In this document: one piece after another, positions 34,547-44,536 of the stretch | Numbering within the stretch: position 1 is the first letter of the stretch | Layout: the number at the start of each line of letters is the position of its first letter | NCBI RefSeq assembly: GCF_016918855.1 | Contig: NZ_JADKYB010000025.1 | Coordinates: forward strand, 1-64,000 | Direction: 5' to 3' | From: Actinacidiphila acididurans | GTDB lineage: Bacteria > Actinomycetota > Actinomycetes > Streptomycetales > Streptomycetaceae | DNA length: 64,000 bases | Translations under genes and position numbers: made by a program | Notes under the pieces: generated by a model | Told to the model about the DNA's origin: nothing | Databases searched by the model: none | What the model saw: only the letters and a program-made list of their open reading frames with translations

Positions 34547-35521
34547 CTACCGAAGCGCCGCCAGTTCCGGTTCGCCGCTGTCCGTACCGTCGGCCGGCCC
34601 GCCTGCCGGGACGGCCGTGCGAACGGGGGCCGCCTCGCGCAGCGCGTCGAGCACCGGGCGGATCAGGGGGTGGTCCTCGGCACCGCGGCGGACGGCGGCG
34701 AAGACGCGGCGGGTGGGGGCGACGCCGTCGACGGGGCGGACGACGACGCCGGTCAGGTCGACGCCGGCCAGGGCCGACCGCGGCACCAGGGCCACGCCGG
34801 CGCCTGCCGAGGCGAGCGCCACGACGGCCCGGAAGTCGTCCGAGGAATGCTCCAGGCGCGGCTGGAACCCGGCGTATTCGCAGGCCAGAACGACGACGTC
34901 GTGACAGGGATTGCCGGGGTACGGGCCGATCCACTCGTCGTCGGCGAGTCCCGCCAGGGCCACCCGGTCCGCGCCGGCGAGCTCGTGCGCGACCGGCAGC
35001 ACCGCGTCGAAGGGTTCCGCGTACAGCGAGACGTGGGTCAGGCGCGGGTCGCCGACACCCGGGGCGCCGCGGTATTCGACGGCGACCGCCACGTCGACCT
35101 GCCGGCCCAGCACCATCGGCAGGCTCGCGTCGCCCTCGGCGTCGCGGATCTTCAGGCGGATGCCGGGTGCGGCCGTGGCCAGGCGGGCGAGGGCGGGGGC
35201 GACGACCAGGCCGATGCCGGTGGCGAAGGACGCGACGGTGACCGTGCCCGCCTCGCCCGTGCCGTAGGCGGCCAGCTCCGCCTCGGCGCGTTCGAGCTGG
35301 GCCAGCACCGCGTGCGTGTGGTCGAGCAGGATCTCGCCGGCCGCCGTGAGCCGCACCCCGCGCGCGCCGCGCTCGACCAGCCGGTGGCCGGTCTCCTGTT
35401 CCAGCGCGGTGAGCTGCTGGGACACCGCGGAGGGGGTGAGGTAGAGCGCGGCGGCGGCAGCGGTCACCGTACGGTGGTCGGCCACCGCACGAAGGATATG
35501 CAGCCGCCGCGCGTCGATCAT
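34547..35521 (-). CDS. LysR-family regulator next to tdh-kbl
   Basis: LysR-type regulator of 324 residues. The HTH is ILRAVADHRTVTAAAAALY then LTPSAVSQQLTALEQETG, followed by the substrate-binding domain (GTVTVASFATGIGLVVAPAL). ATG 35521 is preceded by GGGAGA; 13 earlier residues in frame look non-coding. It lies 110 bp downstream of kbl on the same strand, so it may be co-transcribed with or regulate the threonine-degradation genes. The resemblance is to the ArgP/CbbR-like general group, and the effector is unknown. Confidence 0.88.
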   Translation of the reverse strand: MIDARRLHILRAVADHRTVTAAAAALYLTPSAVSQQLTALEQETGHRLVERGARGVRLTAAGEILLDHTHAVLAQLERAEAELAAYGTGEAGTVTVASFATGIGLVVAPALARLATAAPGIRLKIRDAEGDASLPMVLGRQVDVAVAVEYRGAPGVGDPRLTHVSLYAEPFDAVLPVAHELAGADRVALAGLADDEWIGPYPGNPCHDVVVLACEYAGFQPRLEHSSDDFRAVVALASAGAGVALVPRSALAGVDLTGVVVRPVDGVAPTRRVFAAVRRGAEDHPLIRPVLDALREAAPVRTAVPAGGPADGTDSGEPELAALR

Positions 35522-35631
35522 GTGAACGATTCTCCCAGACGTGTCCGGCGGTCCCGTCACCCGGTCCGGTCGCCCGGCTCCGTCACCCGGCCGGGCGCCG
35601 GTCCCCTGCCGCAGCCGTCAGGCCATCGCCG

Positions 35632-36825
35632 TCAGGCCGCCAGCCGGGCCCGGGCGGCGACGAAGGCGTCCACGGCCCGGTTCACGTCGTCCGTCGAGTG
35701 GGCGGCCGAGAGCTGGACGCGGATGCGGGCGCGGCCGTGCGGCACCACCGGGTAGGAGAAGCCGATCACGTACACGCCCTGGTCCAGCAGCAACTCGGCC
35801 ATGCGGCTCGCCTCGGCGGCGTCGCCGATCATGACGGGGGCGATGGGGTGGTCGCCGGGCAGGACGTCGAAGCCCTCCTCGGTCATCCGGCGGCGGAAGA
35901 GCGCGGTGTTGGCGGCGAGCTTGTCCCGCAGGTCGCCCGCGGACTCCAGCAGGTCGAGGACGGTCAGCGAGGCCGCCGCGATGACGGGCGCGAGGGTGTT
36001 GGAGAACAGGTACGGGCGCGAGCGCTGGCGCAGCAGGGCGACGATCTCGGCGCGGGCGGCCACGTACCCGCCGGAGGCGCCGCCCAGCGCCTTGCCGAGG
36101 GTGCCGGTGACGATGTCGACGCGGTCCATGACGCCGTGCAGTTCGGGGGTGCCGCGGCCGGTCGGTCCGACGAAGCCGACGGCGTGCGAGTCGTCGACCA
36201 TGACCATGGCGCCGTAGCGGTCCGCGAGGTCGCAGATCTCGCGCAGCGGGGCCACGTAACCGTCCATGGAGAACACGCCGTCGGTGACGATCAGGCGGCG
36301 CCGGGCGTCCTGGCTCTCCTTGAGCCTGGCCTCCAGCTCGGCCAGGTCGCGGTTGGCGTAGCGCAGGCGGCGGGCCTTGGACAGCCGTATGCCGTCGATG
36401 ATCGACGCGTGGTTGAGCGCGTCCGAGATCACCGCGTCCCGCTCGTCGAGCAGCGTCTCGAACACCCCGCCGTTGGCGTCGAAGCAGGAGGAGTACAGGA
36501 TCGTGTCCTCCTGCCCGAGGAAGGCCGACAGGCGGGACTCGAGTTCCTTGTGGACCTCCTGGGTGCCGCAGATGAAGCGCACGGACGCCATGCCGTACCC
36601 CCAGCGGTCGAGCCCGGCGTGGGCGGCGGCGATCACGTCGGGGTGGTCGGCCAGGCCCAGGTAGTTGTTCGCGCAGAAGTTGAGCACCTCGCCGGGGCGG
36701 CCGCCCGCGGTCACGCTCACCGTCGCGGACTGCGGGGTGCCGATCACGCGCTCGGGCTTGTGCAGCCCGGCGGCGCGGATCTCGTCGAGGTCGGCCCGCA
36801 GGTCGTCGCGTACGGAGTCGAACAT
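35632..36825 (-). CDS. kbl: Glycine C-acetyltransferase (2-amino-3-ketobutyrate CoA ligase)
   Basis: PLP-dependent alpha-oxoamine synthase of 397 residues that converts 2-amino-3-ketobutyrate and CoA to glycine and acetyl-CoA. Length and sequence match Kbl closely: FCANNYLGLADHP, YGMASVRFICGTQ, SCFDANGG, DDSHAVGFVG and the PLP lysine in TLGKALGGASGG (Lys245). It lies 49 bp downstream of tdh, completing the threonine-to-glycine pathway in one transcription unit. Confidence 0.96.
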   Translation of the reverse strand: MFDSVRDDLRADLDEIRAAGLHKPERVIGTPQSATVSVTAGGRPGEVLNFCANNYLGLADHPDVIAAAHAGLDRWGYGMASVRFICGTQEVHKELESRLSAFLGQEDTILYSSCFDANGGVFETLLDERDAVISDALNHASIIDGIRLSKARRLRYANRDLAELEARLKESQDARRRLIVTDGVFSMDGYVAPLREICDLADRYGAMVMVDDSHAVGFVGPTGRGTPELHGVMDRVDIVTGTLGKALGGASGGYVAARAEIVALLRQRSRPYLFSNTLAPVIAAASLTVLDLLESAGDLRDKLAANTALFRRRMTEEGFDVLPGDHPIAPVMIGDAAEASRMAELLLDQGVYVIGFSYPVVPHGRARIRVQLSAAHSTDDVNRAVDAFVAARARLAA

Positions 36826-36874
36826 GTCGGTTCCTTCCCGGAAGGGGGCGGGGGCGGGGGCTCAGCCGGCGGGC

Positions 36875-37903
36875 TCAGGCGGTCCAGTCGAGGATGACCT
36901 TGCCGCCGTGGCCGCTCGCCGCGTCGTCGAAGGCGGCCTCGAAGTCGCGGAAGCCGTACCGGCCGGTGATCACGGGCGTGAGGTCGAGGCCGCCCTCCAG
37001 CAGCACCGACATGGCGTACCAGGTCTCGAACATCTCCCGGCCGTAGATCCCCTTGAGGGTGATCATGGAGGTGACGATCCGCGCCCAGTCGACCGGGAAC
37101 TCCTCCGTGGGCAGGCCGAGCATCGCGATCCGGCCGCCGTGCGTCATGTTGGCGACCATGTCGCGCAGGGCGTCGCGGTGACCGGACATCTCCAGGCCGA
37201 CGTCGAAGCCCTCGCGCAGGCCGAGTTCGCGCTGGCCGTCGGCGATCGTGGCGCCGGACACGTTCAGCGCCAGGCTGACGCCGACCTTGCGGGCCAGGTC
37301 CAGGCGCTCCTCGCTCACGTCGGTGATCACGACGTGGCGGGCTCCGGCGTGCCGGGCCACGGCCGCGGCCATCAGTCCGATCGGGCCGGCGCCGGTGATC
37401 AGTACGTCCTCGCCGACCAGGGGAAAGGCCAGCGCGGTGTGCACGGCGTTGCCGAAGGGGTCGAAGATCGCGGCCACGTCCAGGTCGACCGGCGCCCGGT
37501 GCACCCACACGTTCGACGCGGGCAGCGCCACGTACTCGGCGAAGGCGCCGTCGCGGCCGACGCCCAGCCCGACCGTGGCGCGGCACAGGTGGCGGCGCCC
37601 GGCGAGGCAGTTGCGGCACTTGCCGCACACCAGGTGGCCCTCGCCGCTGACCCGGTCGCCGGGCCGGATGTCGGTGACGTCCCGGCCGGTGTCCACGACC
37701 TCGCCGACGAACTCGTGCCCGAGCACCAGCGGCGTCCGCACGGCCTGCCGCGCCCATCCGTCCCAGGACCGTATGTGCAGGTCGGTCCCGCAGATCCCGG
37801 TGCGCAGCACCTTGATGAGTACGTCGCCGGGGCCGATTTCCGGCTCGGGCACGTCCGTGAGCGCGAGTCCCGGCTCCGCCCTGTCCTTGACCAACGCCTT
37901 CAA
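36875..37903 (-). CDS. tdh: L-threonine 3-dehydrogenase
   Basis: Zinc-dependent medium-chain dehydrogenase that oxidises L-threonine to 2-amino-3-ketobutyrate with NAD. The catalytic zinc ligands are in GICGTDLH and GHEFVGEV, the four-cysteine structural zinc loop is CGKCRNCLAGRRHLC, and the NAD fold has GAGPIGLMAA. TTG 37903 gives LKALVKDRAEPGLAL and 342 residues, matching the E. coli enzyme length, with GGGAG upstream; an ATG at 37960 would add 19 atypical residues. A dyad upstream may regulate it. Confidence 0.95.
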   Translation of the reverse strand: MKALVKDRAEPGLALTDVPEPEIGPGDVLIKVLRTGICGTDLHIRSWDGWARQAVRTPLVLGHEFVGEVVDTGRDVTDIRPGDRVSGEGHLVCGKCRNCLAGRRHLCRATVGLGVGRDGAFAEYVALPASNVWVHRAPVDLDVAAIFDPFGNAVHTALAFPLVGEDVLITGAGPIGLMAAAVARHAGARHVVITDVSEERLDLARKVGVSLALNVSGATIADGQRELGLREGFDVGLEMSGHRDALRDMVANMTHGGRIAMLGLPTEEFPVDWARIVTSMITLKGIYGREMFETWYAMSVLLEGGLDLTPVITGRYGFRDFEAAFDDAASGHGGKVILDWTA

Positions 37904-37961
37904 CGTCCCGGCTCCCGTCGTCCACTCCACCGCGGCAGGGCAGGACGAATCACGCCCCACG

Positions 37962-37977
37962 GCGGTCGCCCGACCGC
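37962..37977. promoter_or_regulatory. 16-bp dyad upstream of tdh
   Basis: GCGGTCG-CC-CGACCGC is a perfect 7-bp inverted repeat with a 2-bp spacer, 59 bp before the proposed tdh start. It could be a repressor site. In the rest of the 412-bp divergent gap 37904-38315 I see only promoter-like DNA and no gene. Confidence 0.4.
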
Positions 37978-38315
37978 GGCCGGGGCGTTCCCGGCTGCCG
38001 ACGGGAGCAATCTTCCGCAGGGTCCCGGCCCCGGTCCATCGAGCTTTTCTTAAGCGCGGCCGCAGTTTTCCTTCAGGCCGCGGGCACGGAGGGAGCAGGA
38101 GACCTGGGCCCGTACCTCACCGGCCGACGCCGCCCGGGCGGCAGCGCTCATCTCTTAGACATCCCACCATTTGCGTCCAACTGAGCGCCGCATCTCCATC
38201 GACTTTGCTGCACACCTGTTGACGCCACCACAGGCCGGTGTCAGGCTGCGGCGGTCATCGGATGTCTTGGTCCCCTGTGGGCGGACCCGCGGGGTCGACG
38301 GTTCCCGGAGCACAT

Positions 38316-41285
38316 ATGAGATGGACGGCGTCAGCATGCAGAATCCTCGGTTCGGCGATGGCCTTCGGCCTGGCGGGCGCGGGAGCGCTGGGGATCACGG
38401 CGGCCCCCGCGCAGGCCGCGGACGGCGGCTCACCCGCGGTGGTGCTGTGGGCCGCGCCTGACGGCGACGCCGCGGCCTGCACCGCTCACACCCCCTGCTC
38501 GCTCACCACCGCCCAGGCGAAGGTGCGCACCCTTGAGTCCGGCGGGCAGGCGTCCGACGTCCGCGTCGAACTCCTCGACGGCACCTACCGGTTGGGCAGC
38601 ACCTGGACGTTCGGCGCCGCCGACTCCGGCACGCCCGGCCACCCCGTGGTGTGGGAGGCGGCACCCGGCGCCCACCCGGTGATCTCGGGTGCGACCCGGG
38701 TGAACGGCTGGCAGGAGGTGGGGCACAGCGGTGTGTGGTCCGCCCACGTACCCCACGGCAGCGCGACCCGCCAGCTCTACGTCGACGGCAAGGAGGCCCC
38801 GATCGCCCAGGCCACCCCGGCCGCCCTGCACTTCTCCGGCAACTGGTCCGGCTCGGCCACGGGCTACGACCTGTCGGGCGACCCCACCGCGAAAGCCTGG
38901 TTCGCGAGCCTGACCCCCGCCGAGCTGGCCCGCGTCGAATTCGACTACCCGGCCGGCAACGGCGCGTGGACGGACTCCAAGTGCGGGGTCGCCTCGATGT
39001 CGGGCAGCACCCTGGCGATGGACCAGCCGTGCTGGCGCAACGTCACCGACATCGCCCCCTTCAGCCAGGGCACCGGCGGCCTGCCCTCGATGTCCACCTC
39101 GCAGCTGCCCGCCACGATCCAGAACGCACCGAGCCTCCTCGCGCCCGGCCACTGGTACCTCGACACGGCCGCGTCCACACTGCTCTACGCGCCGCCGAAC
39201 GGCCGGATGACCGGCCTCGACGTCGAACTGCCCCGGCTGGAGAAGCTGGTGCAGGGCGCCGGCAGCCTCGCCCGGCCGCTGCACGACCTGACCTTCGCGG
39301 GGCTGCAGTTCTCCTACGCCACCTGGAACGCCCCCTCCCTGCCCACCGGCTTCGCGGACGTGCAGAGCAACCTGCACCGTACCGGCGCGACCAACCAGGG
39401 GCTGTGCACCTTCTCCGACCCCGCCGGCAGCTGCCCGTGGGGCGCGCTCACCCAGCCGCTGGCCAACGTCGCCTTCAGCGGGGCCAGCCGGGTCACGCTC
39501 ACCGGAAACCGGTTCGTGGACCTCGGCGGGGCGGGCCTGAGCTTCATGTACGGCGGCACCCACAACGTCGTGGACGGCAACGAGTTCACCGCGATCGCCT
39601 CCACCGCGCTGTCCCTCGGCTGCACCTACGACCCGACCCCGGCGCAGACGCCCGCCTCGGTGATCGAGGCGAACTGCACCCCCGACCCGGACCTGGTCCG
39701 CGGTGACACGGTCGGCGAGAACGAGATCCTCGACCACACCACCGTCACCGACAACGTGATCCACGACGTCGGCACCGACTACCGCTCGGCCTGCGGCATC
39801 ACGCTGCTCTTCAGCCGGCACACCGTGATCAGCCACAACGAGCTCTACGACCTGCCGTACACCGGCATCACCGCGGGCGTCATCCAGGGCCACGTCGACG
39901 AGGCCGCCCACCCGCAGAACTCCACCAACATCAACGCCGACAACACCCTCAGCGACAACCTGATCTTCGACGTCATGCAGGTCCTCGACGACGGCGGCGC
40001 GATCTACATGGAGGGCCACCAGGCCCAGTACGTGTACGCCGCCGACGGCACGATCGACGCGGCCGCGACGCTCGCAGGCGGCCTGCACGTCACTGGCAAC
40101 GTTGTCTACAACGACGGCTCGCGCTTCAACGCCTTCTACGACGACGCCGGTTCGGAGTGGATCGGCTTCAGCGGCAACGTCGAGTTCCACCCACTGGACT
40201 CGCTCGGCGCCCAGGGCGGCTGCTCGGCCACCGGCCACTTCTGGGTCACCGGCAACTGGTTCTCCGACTCGGCGGGCTACTACATCTGCGACGGGCCGGT
40301 CGACTCCCACATCAGCGGCAACACCGCCATCCCCGCGTCCCCCGGACCGGACGACGTCCCCGTCTCCGTCCTGGCGAGTGCGGGCGTCACCGACGCGCAC
40401 CAGGCGCTGGCCGGGAGCGTCCCGCTGCGCACGAGCTACATCTCCGCGCCCGCTCCGGTGTCCGCCGGCTCCGCCACTGACCGCGTGCTGATCGCGGGCG
40501 CCGGGTTCACATCGGCCACTGCGGTGTTCTTCGGCGGCCAGCAGGCGAGCGCGGTGCAGTTCGTCTCGCCCGGCTTCCTGATCGCCACCGTGCCCGCCGG
40601 GGCGGACGGCACGGACGTCACCGTGGGCCCGTACGTGCCGCGGCCGGTGATCACCAGCCCCGCGAACGGCGCCACCGGCCTGGCGGCGGCAATCGCCGTA
40701 CGCGGCAGCGCGGTCGCGGGCAACACCGTGACGGTCACCGACAGCACCGACAGCACCTCGTGCACCACGACGGCCGGCCCCGACGGCACCTGGACCTGCA
40801 CGATCAGCGGCGCCTCCGCCGGGCAGCGCACCCTGACCGCCGTCCAGTCCGACCCCGCCGGCGTCACCTCGAAGACGTCGGCCGCCGTACTGGTCTACGT
40901 CGGCACCCCGCCGGCCGCGGCCCGTATCAACGACACCGACCCGTCGATCGCCTACTCCGGCTGGGACTACCTGAACAACCGGGGCTTCGGCGACCTCGAC
41001 GACGACGTCCACTACACCACGACGAACGGCAACAGCCTCAGCTCCACCTTCATCGGCACCGCCGTCACCGTCTTCGGCGAGGAGTACACCGACCAGGGCG
41101 ACATCAGCGTCTCGATCGACGGCCACCCGGCCGTCGTGGTCGACACGGTGCCCGCCGACGGCGCCCGCCACGCCAACGCCCCCGTCTACAGCAGCGGCCC
41201 GCTCCCGGCAGGGGTCCACACGATCGTCGTCACCAAGCTCTCTGGTTCCTACGCCACGTTCGACGGCCTGGAGATCGACAACTAG
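38316..41285 (+). CDS. Secreted right-handed parallel beta-helix protein with IPT/TIG, Ig-like and C-terminal CBM-like domains
   Basis: Secreted protein of 989 residues. ATG 38316 follows GGAG. The signal peptide is about 1-34 (LGSAMAFGLAGAGALGITAA then PAQAA). A pectate-lyase-like beta-helix covers about 40-690, with repeated turns such as ISHNELYD, VTDNVIHDV, LSDNLIFDV and VTGNVVYND. Then come an IPT/TIG-type segment (VLIAGAGFTSATAVFFGG), an Ig-like domain (VITSPANGATG) and a C-terminal jelly-roll-like module (INDTDPSIAYSGWDY). It probably cleaves or binds a plant or microbial polysaccharide; the catalytic residues cannot be assigned. Confidence 0.85.
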   Translation: MRWTASACRILGSAMAFGLAGAGALGITAAPAQAADGGSPAVVLWAAPDGDAAACTAHTPCSLTTAQAKVRTLESGGQASDVRVELLDGTYRLGSTWTFGAADSGTPGHPVVWEAAPGAHPVISGATRVNGWQEVGHSGVWSAHVPHGSATRQLYVDGKEAPIAQATPAALHFSGNWSGSATGYDLSGDPTAKAWFASLTPAELARVEFDYPAGNGAWTDSKCGVASMSGSTLAMDQPCWRNVTDIAPFSQGTGGLPSMSTSQLPATIQNAPSLLAPGHWYLDTAASTLLYAPPNGRMTGLDVELPRLEKLVQGAGSLARPLHDLTFAGLQFSYATWNAPSLPTGFADVQSNLHRTGATNQGLCTFSDPAGSCPWGALTQPLANVAFSGASRVTLTGNRFVDLGGAGLSFMYGGTHNVVDGNEFTAIASTALSLGCTYDPTPAQTPASVIEANCTPDPDLVRGDTVGENEILDHTTVTDNVIHDVGTDYRSACGITLLFSRHTVISHNELYDLPYTGITAGVIQGHVDEAAHPQNSTNINADNTLSDNLIFDVMQVLDDGGAIYMEGHQAQYVYAADGTIDAAATLAGGLHVTGNVVYNDGSRFNAFYDDAGSEWIGFSGNVEFHPLDSLGAQGGCSATGHFWVTGNWFSDSAGYYICDGPVDSHISGNTAIPASPGPDDVPVSVLASAGVTDAHQALAGSVPLRTSYISAPAPVSAGSATDRVLIAGAGFTSATAVFFGGQQASAVQFVSPGFLIATVPAGADGTDVTVGPYVPRPVITSPANGATGLAAAIAVRGSAVAGNTVTVTDSTDSTSCTTTAGPDGTWTCTISGASAGQRTLTAVQSDPAGVTSKTSAAVLVYVGTPPAAARINDTDPSIAYSGWDYLNNRGFGDLDDDVHYTTTNGNSLSSTFIGTAVTVFGEEYTDQGDISVSIDGHPAVVVDTVPADGARHANAPVYSSGPLPAGVHTIVVTKLSGSYATFDGLEIDN

Positions 41286-41336
41286 ATCGACACCCCGGTG
41301 AGCGGCGCCGCGCGCTGACGGGTCCGGGACCCACGC

Positions 41337-41370
41337 CACGGCGCCCGCCCCTGATGGGGCGGGCGCCGTG
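41337..41370. terminator. Strong bidirectional terminator hairpin
   Basis: Perfect 15-bp stem CACGGCGCCCGCCCC/GGGGCGGGCGCCGTG with a TGAT loop between the convergent beta-helix and G1-peptidase genes. Confidence 0.85.
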
Positions 41371-41424
41371 TTCATCGCGGTGCGGGGGCTTGTGCCGCGT
41401 GCGCGGCGAAGGTGGTCGCGCGGG

Positions 41425-43206
41425 TCACGTGGTGATCGCCGGGCTGGAGTTCTGCGGCATGCCCTGGCCCTGCGGGACGCCGCCGTGGGCGAGGTCCTGG
41501 GTGTAGAGCACGCCGGTGTTGGCCTGGAAGGCCACTTCCAGGACGATGCCGGGCACCGCGGTGATGGAAGGGCTGGTGCCGGCGCGCATGCCCAGCCGGG
41601 TGTTGAAGTTGATGTAGCTGCCGACTTCCCAGAGCAGGCCGGTGTCGGCCTGGAAGGCGGTCTCGTAACCACCCCCGGCCAGCGCGGTGTTGCTCGGGCT
41701 GGTGCCGGGCGCCATCGTGTACCCCTGCGGGACGCCGCCGCGCGTCAGGTCCTGGGTCCACAGGCCGCCGGTGTTGGCCTGGAACGCCACCTGGAAGTTG
41801 CCGTCCGAGGCCGCCGCGATGCTCGGGCTGGTGCCGGAGGCCATGCCGAGCTGGGTGTTGAAGTTGATGTAGCTGCCGACTTCCCAGAGCAGGCCGGTGT
41901 CGGCCTGGAAGGCGGTCTCGTAACCACCCCCGGCCAGTGCGGCGATGCTGGGGCTGGTGCCCGGCATCATCTGGTAGCCGAGCGGCACCCCGCCGGTCTG
42001 CGGGGTGTACGACCACAGTTGCCCGGTGTCGGACTGGAAGACCACCTTGAAACTGCCGTCGGGCGCGGCGGCGATGGCCGGACTGCTGTTGGGCATCATC
42101 CCCAACTGGGTGTTGAAGGTCAGCGCCGTGCCGGACACCGTCAGGACCGCGCGGCTGCCGGTCGGGCTGTTCGAGGCGAACGCCGTTTCGAAGCCGCCGC
42201 CCGGCAGGGAGGTGACGGCCGGGCTCGTGTTCTGCCGGATCGTCTGGCCCAGGTAGCCGGCCCCCGAGGGCGTCGACGTGTGCAGCAGGCCGCCGCCGAA
42301 GTCGCTGCTCTGGAACGCGATCTTCGGGGTGCCGGTGACGTTCCCGCCGTTGCCGTGGCTGACGGTGAAGTACCCGGTGCCGCCGATGCCGCCGGTCGTG
42401 GCGATGCCGCCGCTCGGGTCGGCCATGTCGATCGCGTTCGAGTTGGCGGCCGTCATGTAAGTGCCGTTGGACGCGGACCCGTTGAAGCCGGCGAAGCCGA
42501 AGTCGGGGAGCGGCACGATCCGGCCGGTGCTCGCGTCGGTGGGCGCCTCCAGGATGACCTCGGCGCTGGCGTTGGGCAGGAAGGTGGGCGAGGTGATCAC
42601 CGTGTTCTGGGTCCACTGCTGCGTGATGTCGACCAGGCGCAGTGTGTACGTGTTCCGGTTGGCGACGCTGACCGTGGCGGTCATGTTGTCGCCGGGCTGC
42701 ACGGGGTTGCCGTAGTAGATGGGCGCGGCGGGCGCCATCTCGTACCAGGCGGAATAGTGCGCGGCGCCGCCGGAGCAGGCCGCGAGCGTGCCGGTCTGCT
42801 CCACGTTGGGGAAGAAGGGCGCTCCCTGCGCGCCGTCGATCCCCACCCAGGTGGAGACCGCCCCGCCGCTGCGGCAGTCCACCCACGGCTGCACCCAGTT
42901 CGACGTCACACTGGCGATGGCGTCGTTGGCCGTGCTCTGTGCGTAGCCGGACCAGTTGCCGGAGGTGGCCGCGGGGTTGATGACGCCGCCGGGGCGTGCC
43001 GCGGCCCGGCCGGCCAGGTGGGCGGGGACCTGTGGGCGGGATTCGAGGTGCGGCTTCGTGCCGGTCTGGACGCCGGGCGCGGGGGCGGGCGCGGGACGGT
43101 GGTCCTGGCCGGCGGGAGCGGCGGTGGCGGCGCGCGCGGCGGCGGTGCCTGCGAGCGCGAGAGCCATGGACAACGCGAGGACGACGAGCGAACGCAACAC
43201 GCGCAC
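41425..43206 (-). CDS. Secreted G1-type glutamic endopeptidase with repeated C-terminal lectin-like domain
   Basis: Secreted protease of 593 residues, GTG start after GAGGAG. The signal peptide is about 1-26. The eqolisin-like domain (about 80-300) has NWSGYAQS, SNWVQPWVDC, STWVGIDG, a candidate catalytic Gln137 (NVEQTGTLA) and Glu220 (AEVILEAPTD). The C-terminal half is built of repeated strands (GTSPSIAALAGGGYETAFQADTG and FNTQLGMASGTSPSIAAA type), probably a beta-propeller or lectin-like domain. G1 enzymes are acid proteases; the repeats may bind cell-wall or plant material. Confidence 0.85.
   Translation of the reverse strand: MRVLRSLVVLALSMALALAGTAAARAATAAPAGQDHRPAPAPAPGVQTGTKPHLESRPQVPAHLAGRAAARPGGVINPAATSGNWSGYAQSTANDAIASVTSNWVQPWVDCRSGGAVSTWVGIDGAQGAPFFPNVEQTGTLAACSGGAAHYSAWYEMAPAAPIYYGNPVQPGDNMTATVSVANRNTYTLRLVDITQQWTQNTVITSPTFLPNASAEVILEAPTDASTGRIVPLPDFGFAGFNGSASNGTYMTAANSNAIDMADPSGGIATTGGIGGTGYFTVSHGNGGNVTGTPKIAFQSSDFGGGLLHTSTPSGAGYLGQTIRQNTSPAVTSLPGGGFETAFASNSPTGSRAVLTVSGTALTFNTQLGMMPNSSPAIAAAPDGSFKVVFQSDTGQLWSYTPQTGGVPLGYQMMPGTSPSIAALAGGGYETAFQADTGLLWEVGSYINFNTQLGMASGTSPSIAAASDGNFQVAFQANTGGLWTQDLTRGGVPQGYTMAPGTSPSNTALAGGGYETAFQADTGLLWEVGSYINFNTRLGMRAGTSPSITAVPGIVLEVAFQANTGVLYTQDLAHGGVPQGQGMPQNSSPAITT
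41600..41938. repeat. Direct repeat in the G1-peptidase gene
   Basis: 84 bp at 41600-41683 recur without change at 41855-41938 (period 255 bp). They encode the segment ETAFQADTGLLWEVGSYINF in two propeller or lectin-like repeats. Identical DNA implies recent duplication or conversion. Confidence 0.85.
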
Positions 43207-43453
43207 TGGGCAGCACTCCTCGACGGGAAGGGAACGAGCTGTCGCGCACTGCTCCCGGCCGCCATACGGTGACGGCCGGGCCGAGAACCGGTCGTGCCGC
43301 GGGTCACCGTTCCACGGTCACCCACATCGCTGAGCAGACCGTAACCACCCCGTTCGCCCGTCACAACACACATTTGTGCCGTTCCGCACGCACTTCGCGC
43401 CGCCGAGAATCCGAAGCCGCCACGGTCCGGCCCGCCTCGCGGGGGGGGCGGGG

Positions 43454-44536
43454 TCAGCGTAGTGGCGCGCCGACGTCGTGCATGTGGGTCAGGGCCTGTC
43501 GGTAGGAGGCGAGCAGCCCGGTCTCGGTGTACGGCACGCCCAGCCGGGCGCAGTGGGCGCGGACCAGGGGCTGGGCCAGGCGCAGGTGGGGGCGCGGCAG
43601 GCTCGGCATCAGGTGGTGCTCGACCTGGTAGTTGAGGCCGCCGAGCAGGAAGTCGGTGACCGGGTTGCCGCGGACGTTGCGGGAGGTGAGCACCTGCCGC
43701 CGCAGATGGCCCCACCGCGCGCCCTCCTCCGGCATCGCCATGCCCTTGTGGTTGGGCGCGAACGCGCAGCCCAGGTGCAGGCCGATCAGCGCGTGGTGCA
43801 GCAGCGCGAACACCACCGCCCGGGCCGGCGACAGCGCGGTCGGCAACAGGGCCGCGTACCCGGCGAGATGCGCGAGGAGCAGGCCGCCCTCCACCAGCCG
43901 GTCGCGCCACGACAGCCGCCGCAGGTCCTGGAAGCTCGCCACCTTCAGGGCCAGCCCTTCCAGCAGCAGCATGGGGAAGAACAGCCGCGCCTGGTGCTTG
44001 GTCAGCCAGCGCGCGAAGCCCTCCCGTTCCACCGCCTGGGCCCGCGACCACACCAGCGCGCCGACCTCCACGTCCGGGTCCTTGCCGACATGGTTGGGGT
44101 TCGCGTGGTGCCGGTTGTGCTTGTCCGTCCACCAGCTCGCGCCCATGCCCAGCAGCAGGTTGCCGTGCAGCAGGGCGAGCATCCGGTTGGCCCGCCGGCC
44201 CGCCGCGATCTGCTGGTGGCCCGCGTCGTGCCCGATGAACCCGGTACGCGCGGACAGCACCGCGGCGGGCAGCGCCAGCGCCGTGACCCACCACGAGCCG
44301 GTCCCGCCGACCAGCACCACCGCGGTCCACACCGCGGCCGTCGCCAGCGCGTTCACCGCGATCATCGCCGCGTACCAGCCGGTCCTGCGGCGCAGCAGCC
44401 CGGCGTCCCTGACCTGGCGCAGCAGCGGGGCGAACTCGCTGCCCGACGGCTCCGGCCGCGGCCGTACCGCCCGAGCCCGCTCGGCCCGCGGCGGCGGGGC
44501 CGACGCTACGGGAAGGGCGCTGCTGGATGCGGGCAT
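43454..44536 (-). CDS. Membrane fatty acid desaturase
   Basis: Integral membrane di-iron desaturase of 360 residues. The three His boxes are HDAGH, HNRHH and QVEHH (the Gln-containing third box typical of front-end desaturases), with membrane spans between. ATG 44536 follows CGAGGAG. It would introduce a double bond into acyl lipids, affecting membrane fluidity; the electron donor is not encoded nearby. A 246-bp gap without further features separates it from the G1 peptidase gene. A LysR gene lies upstream on the same strand. Confidence 0.92.
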   Translation of the reverse strand: MPASSSALPVASAPPPRAERARAVRPRPEPSGSEFAPLLRQVRDAGLLRRRTGWYAAMIAVNALATAAVWTAVVLVGGTGSWWVTALALPAAVLSARTGFIGHDAGHQQIAAGRRANRMLALLHGNLLLGMGASWWTDKHNRHHANPNHVGKDPDVEVGALVWSRAQAVEREGFARWLTKHQARLFFPMLLLEGLALKVASFQDLRRLSWRDRLVEGGLLLAHLAGYAALLPTALSPARAVVFALLHHALIGLHLGCAFAPNHKGMAMPEEGARWGHLRRQVLTSRNVRGNPVTDFLLGGLNYQVEHHLMPSLPRPHLRLAQPLVRAHCARLGVPYTETGLLASYRQALTHMHDVGAPLR

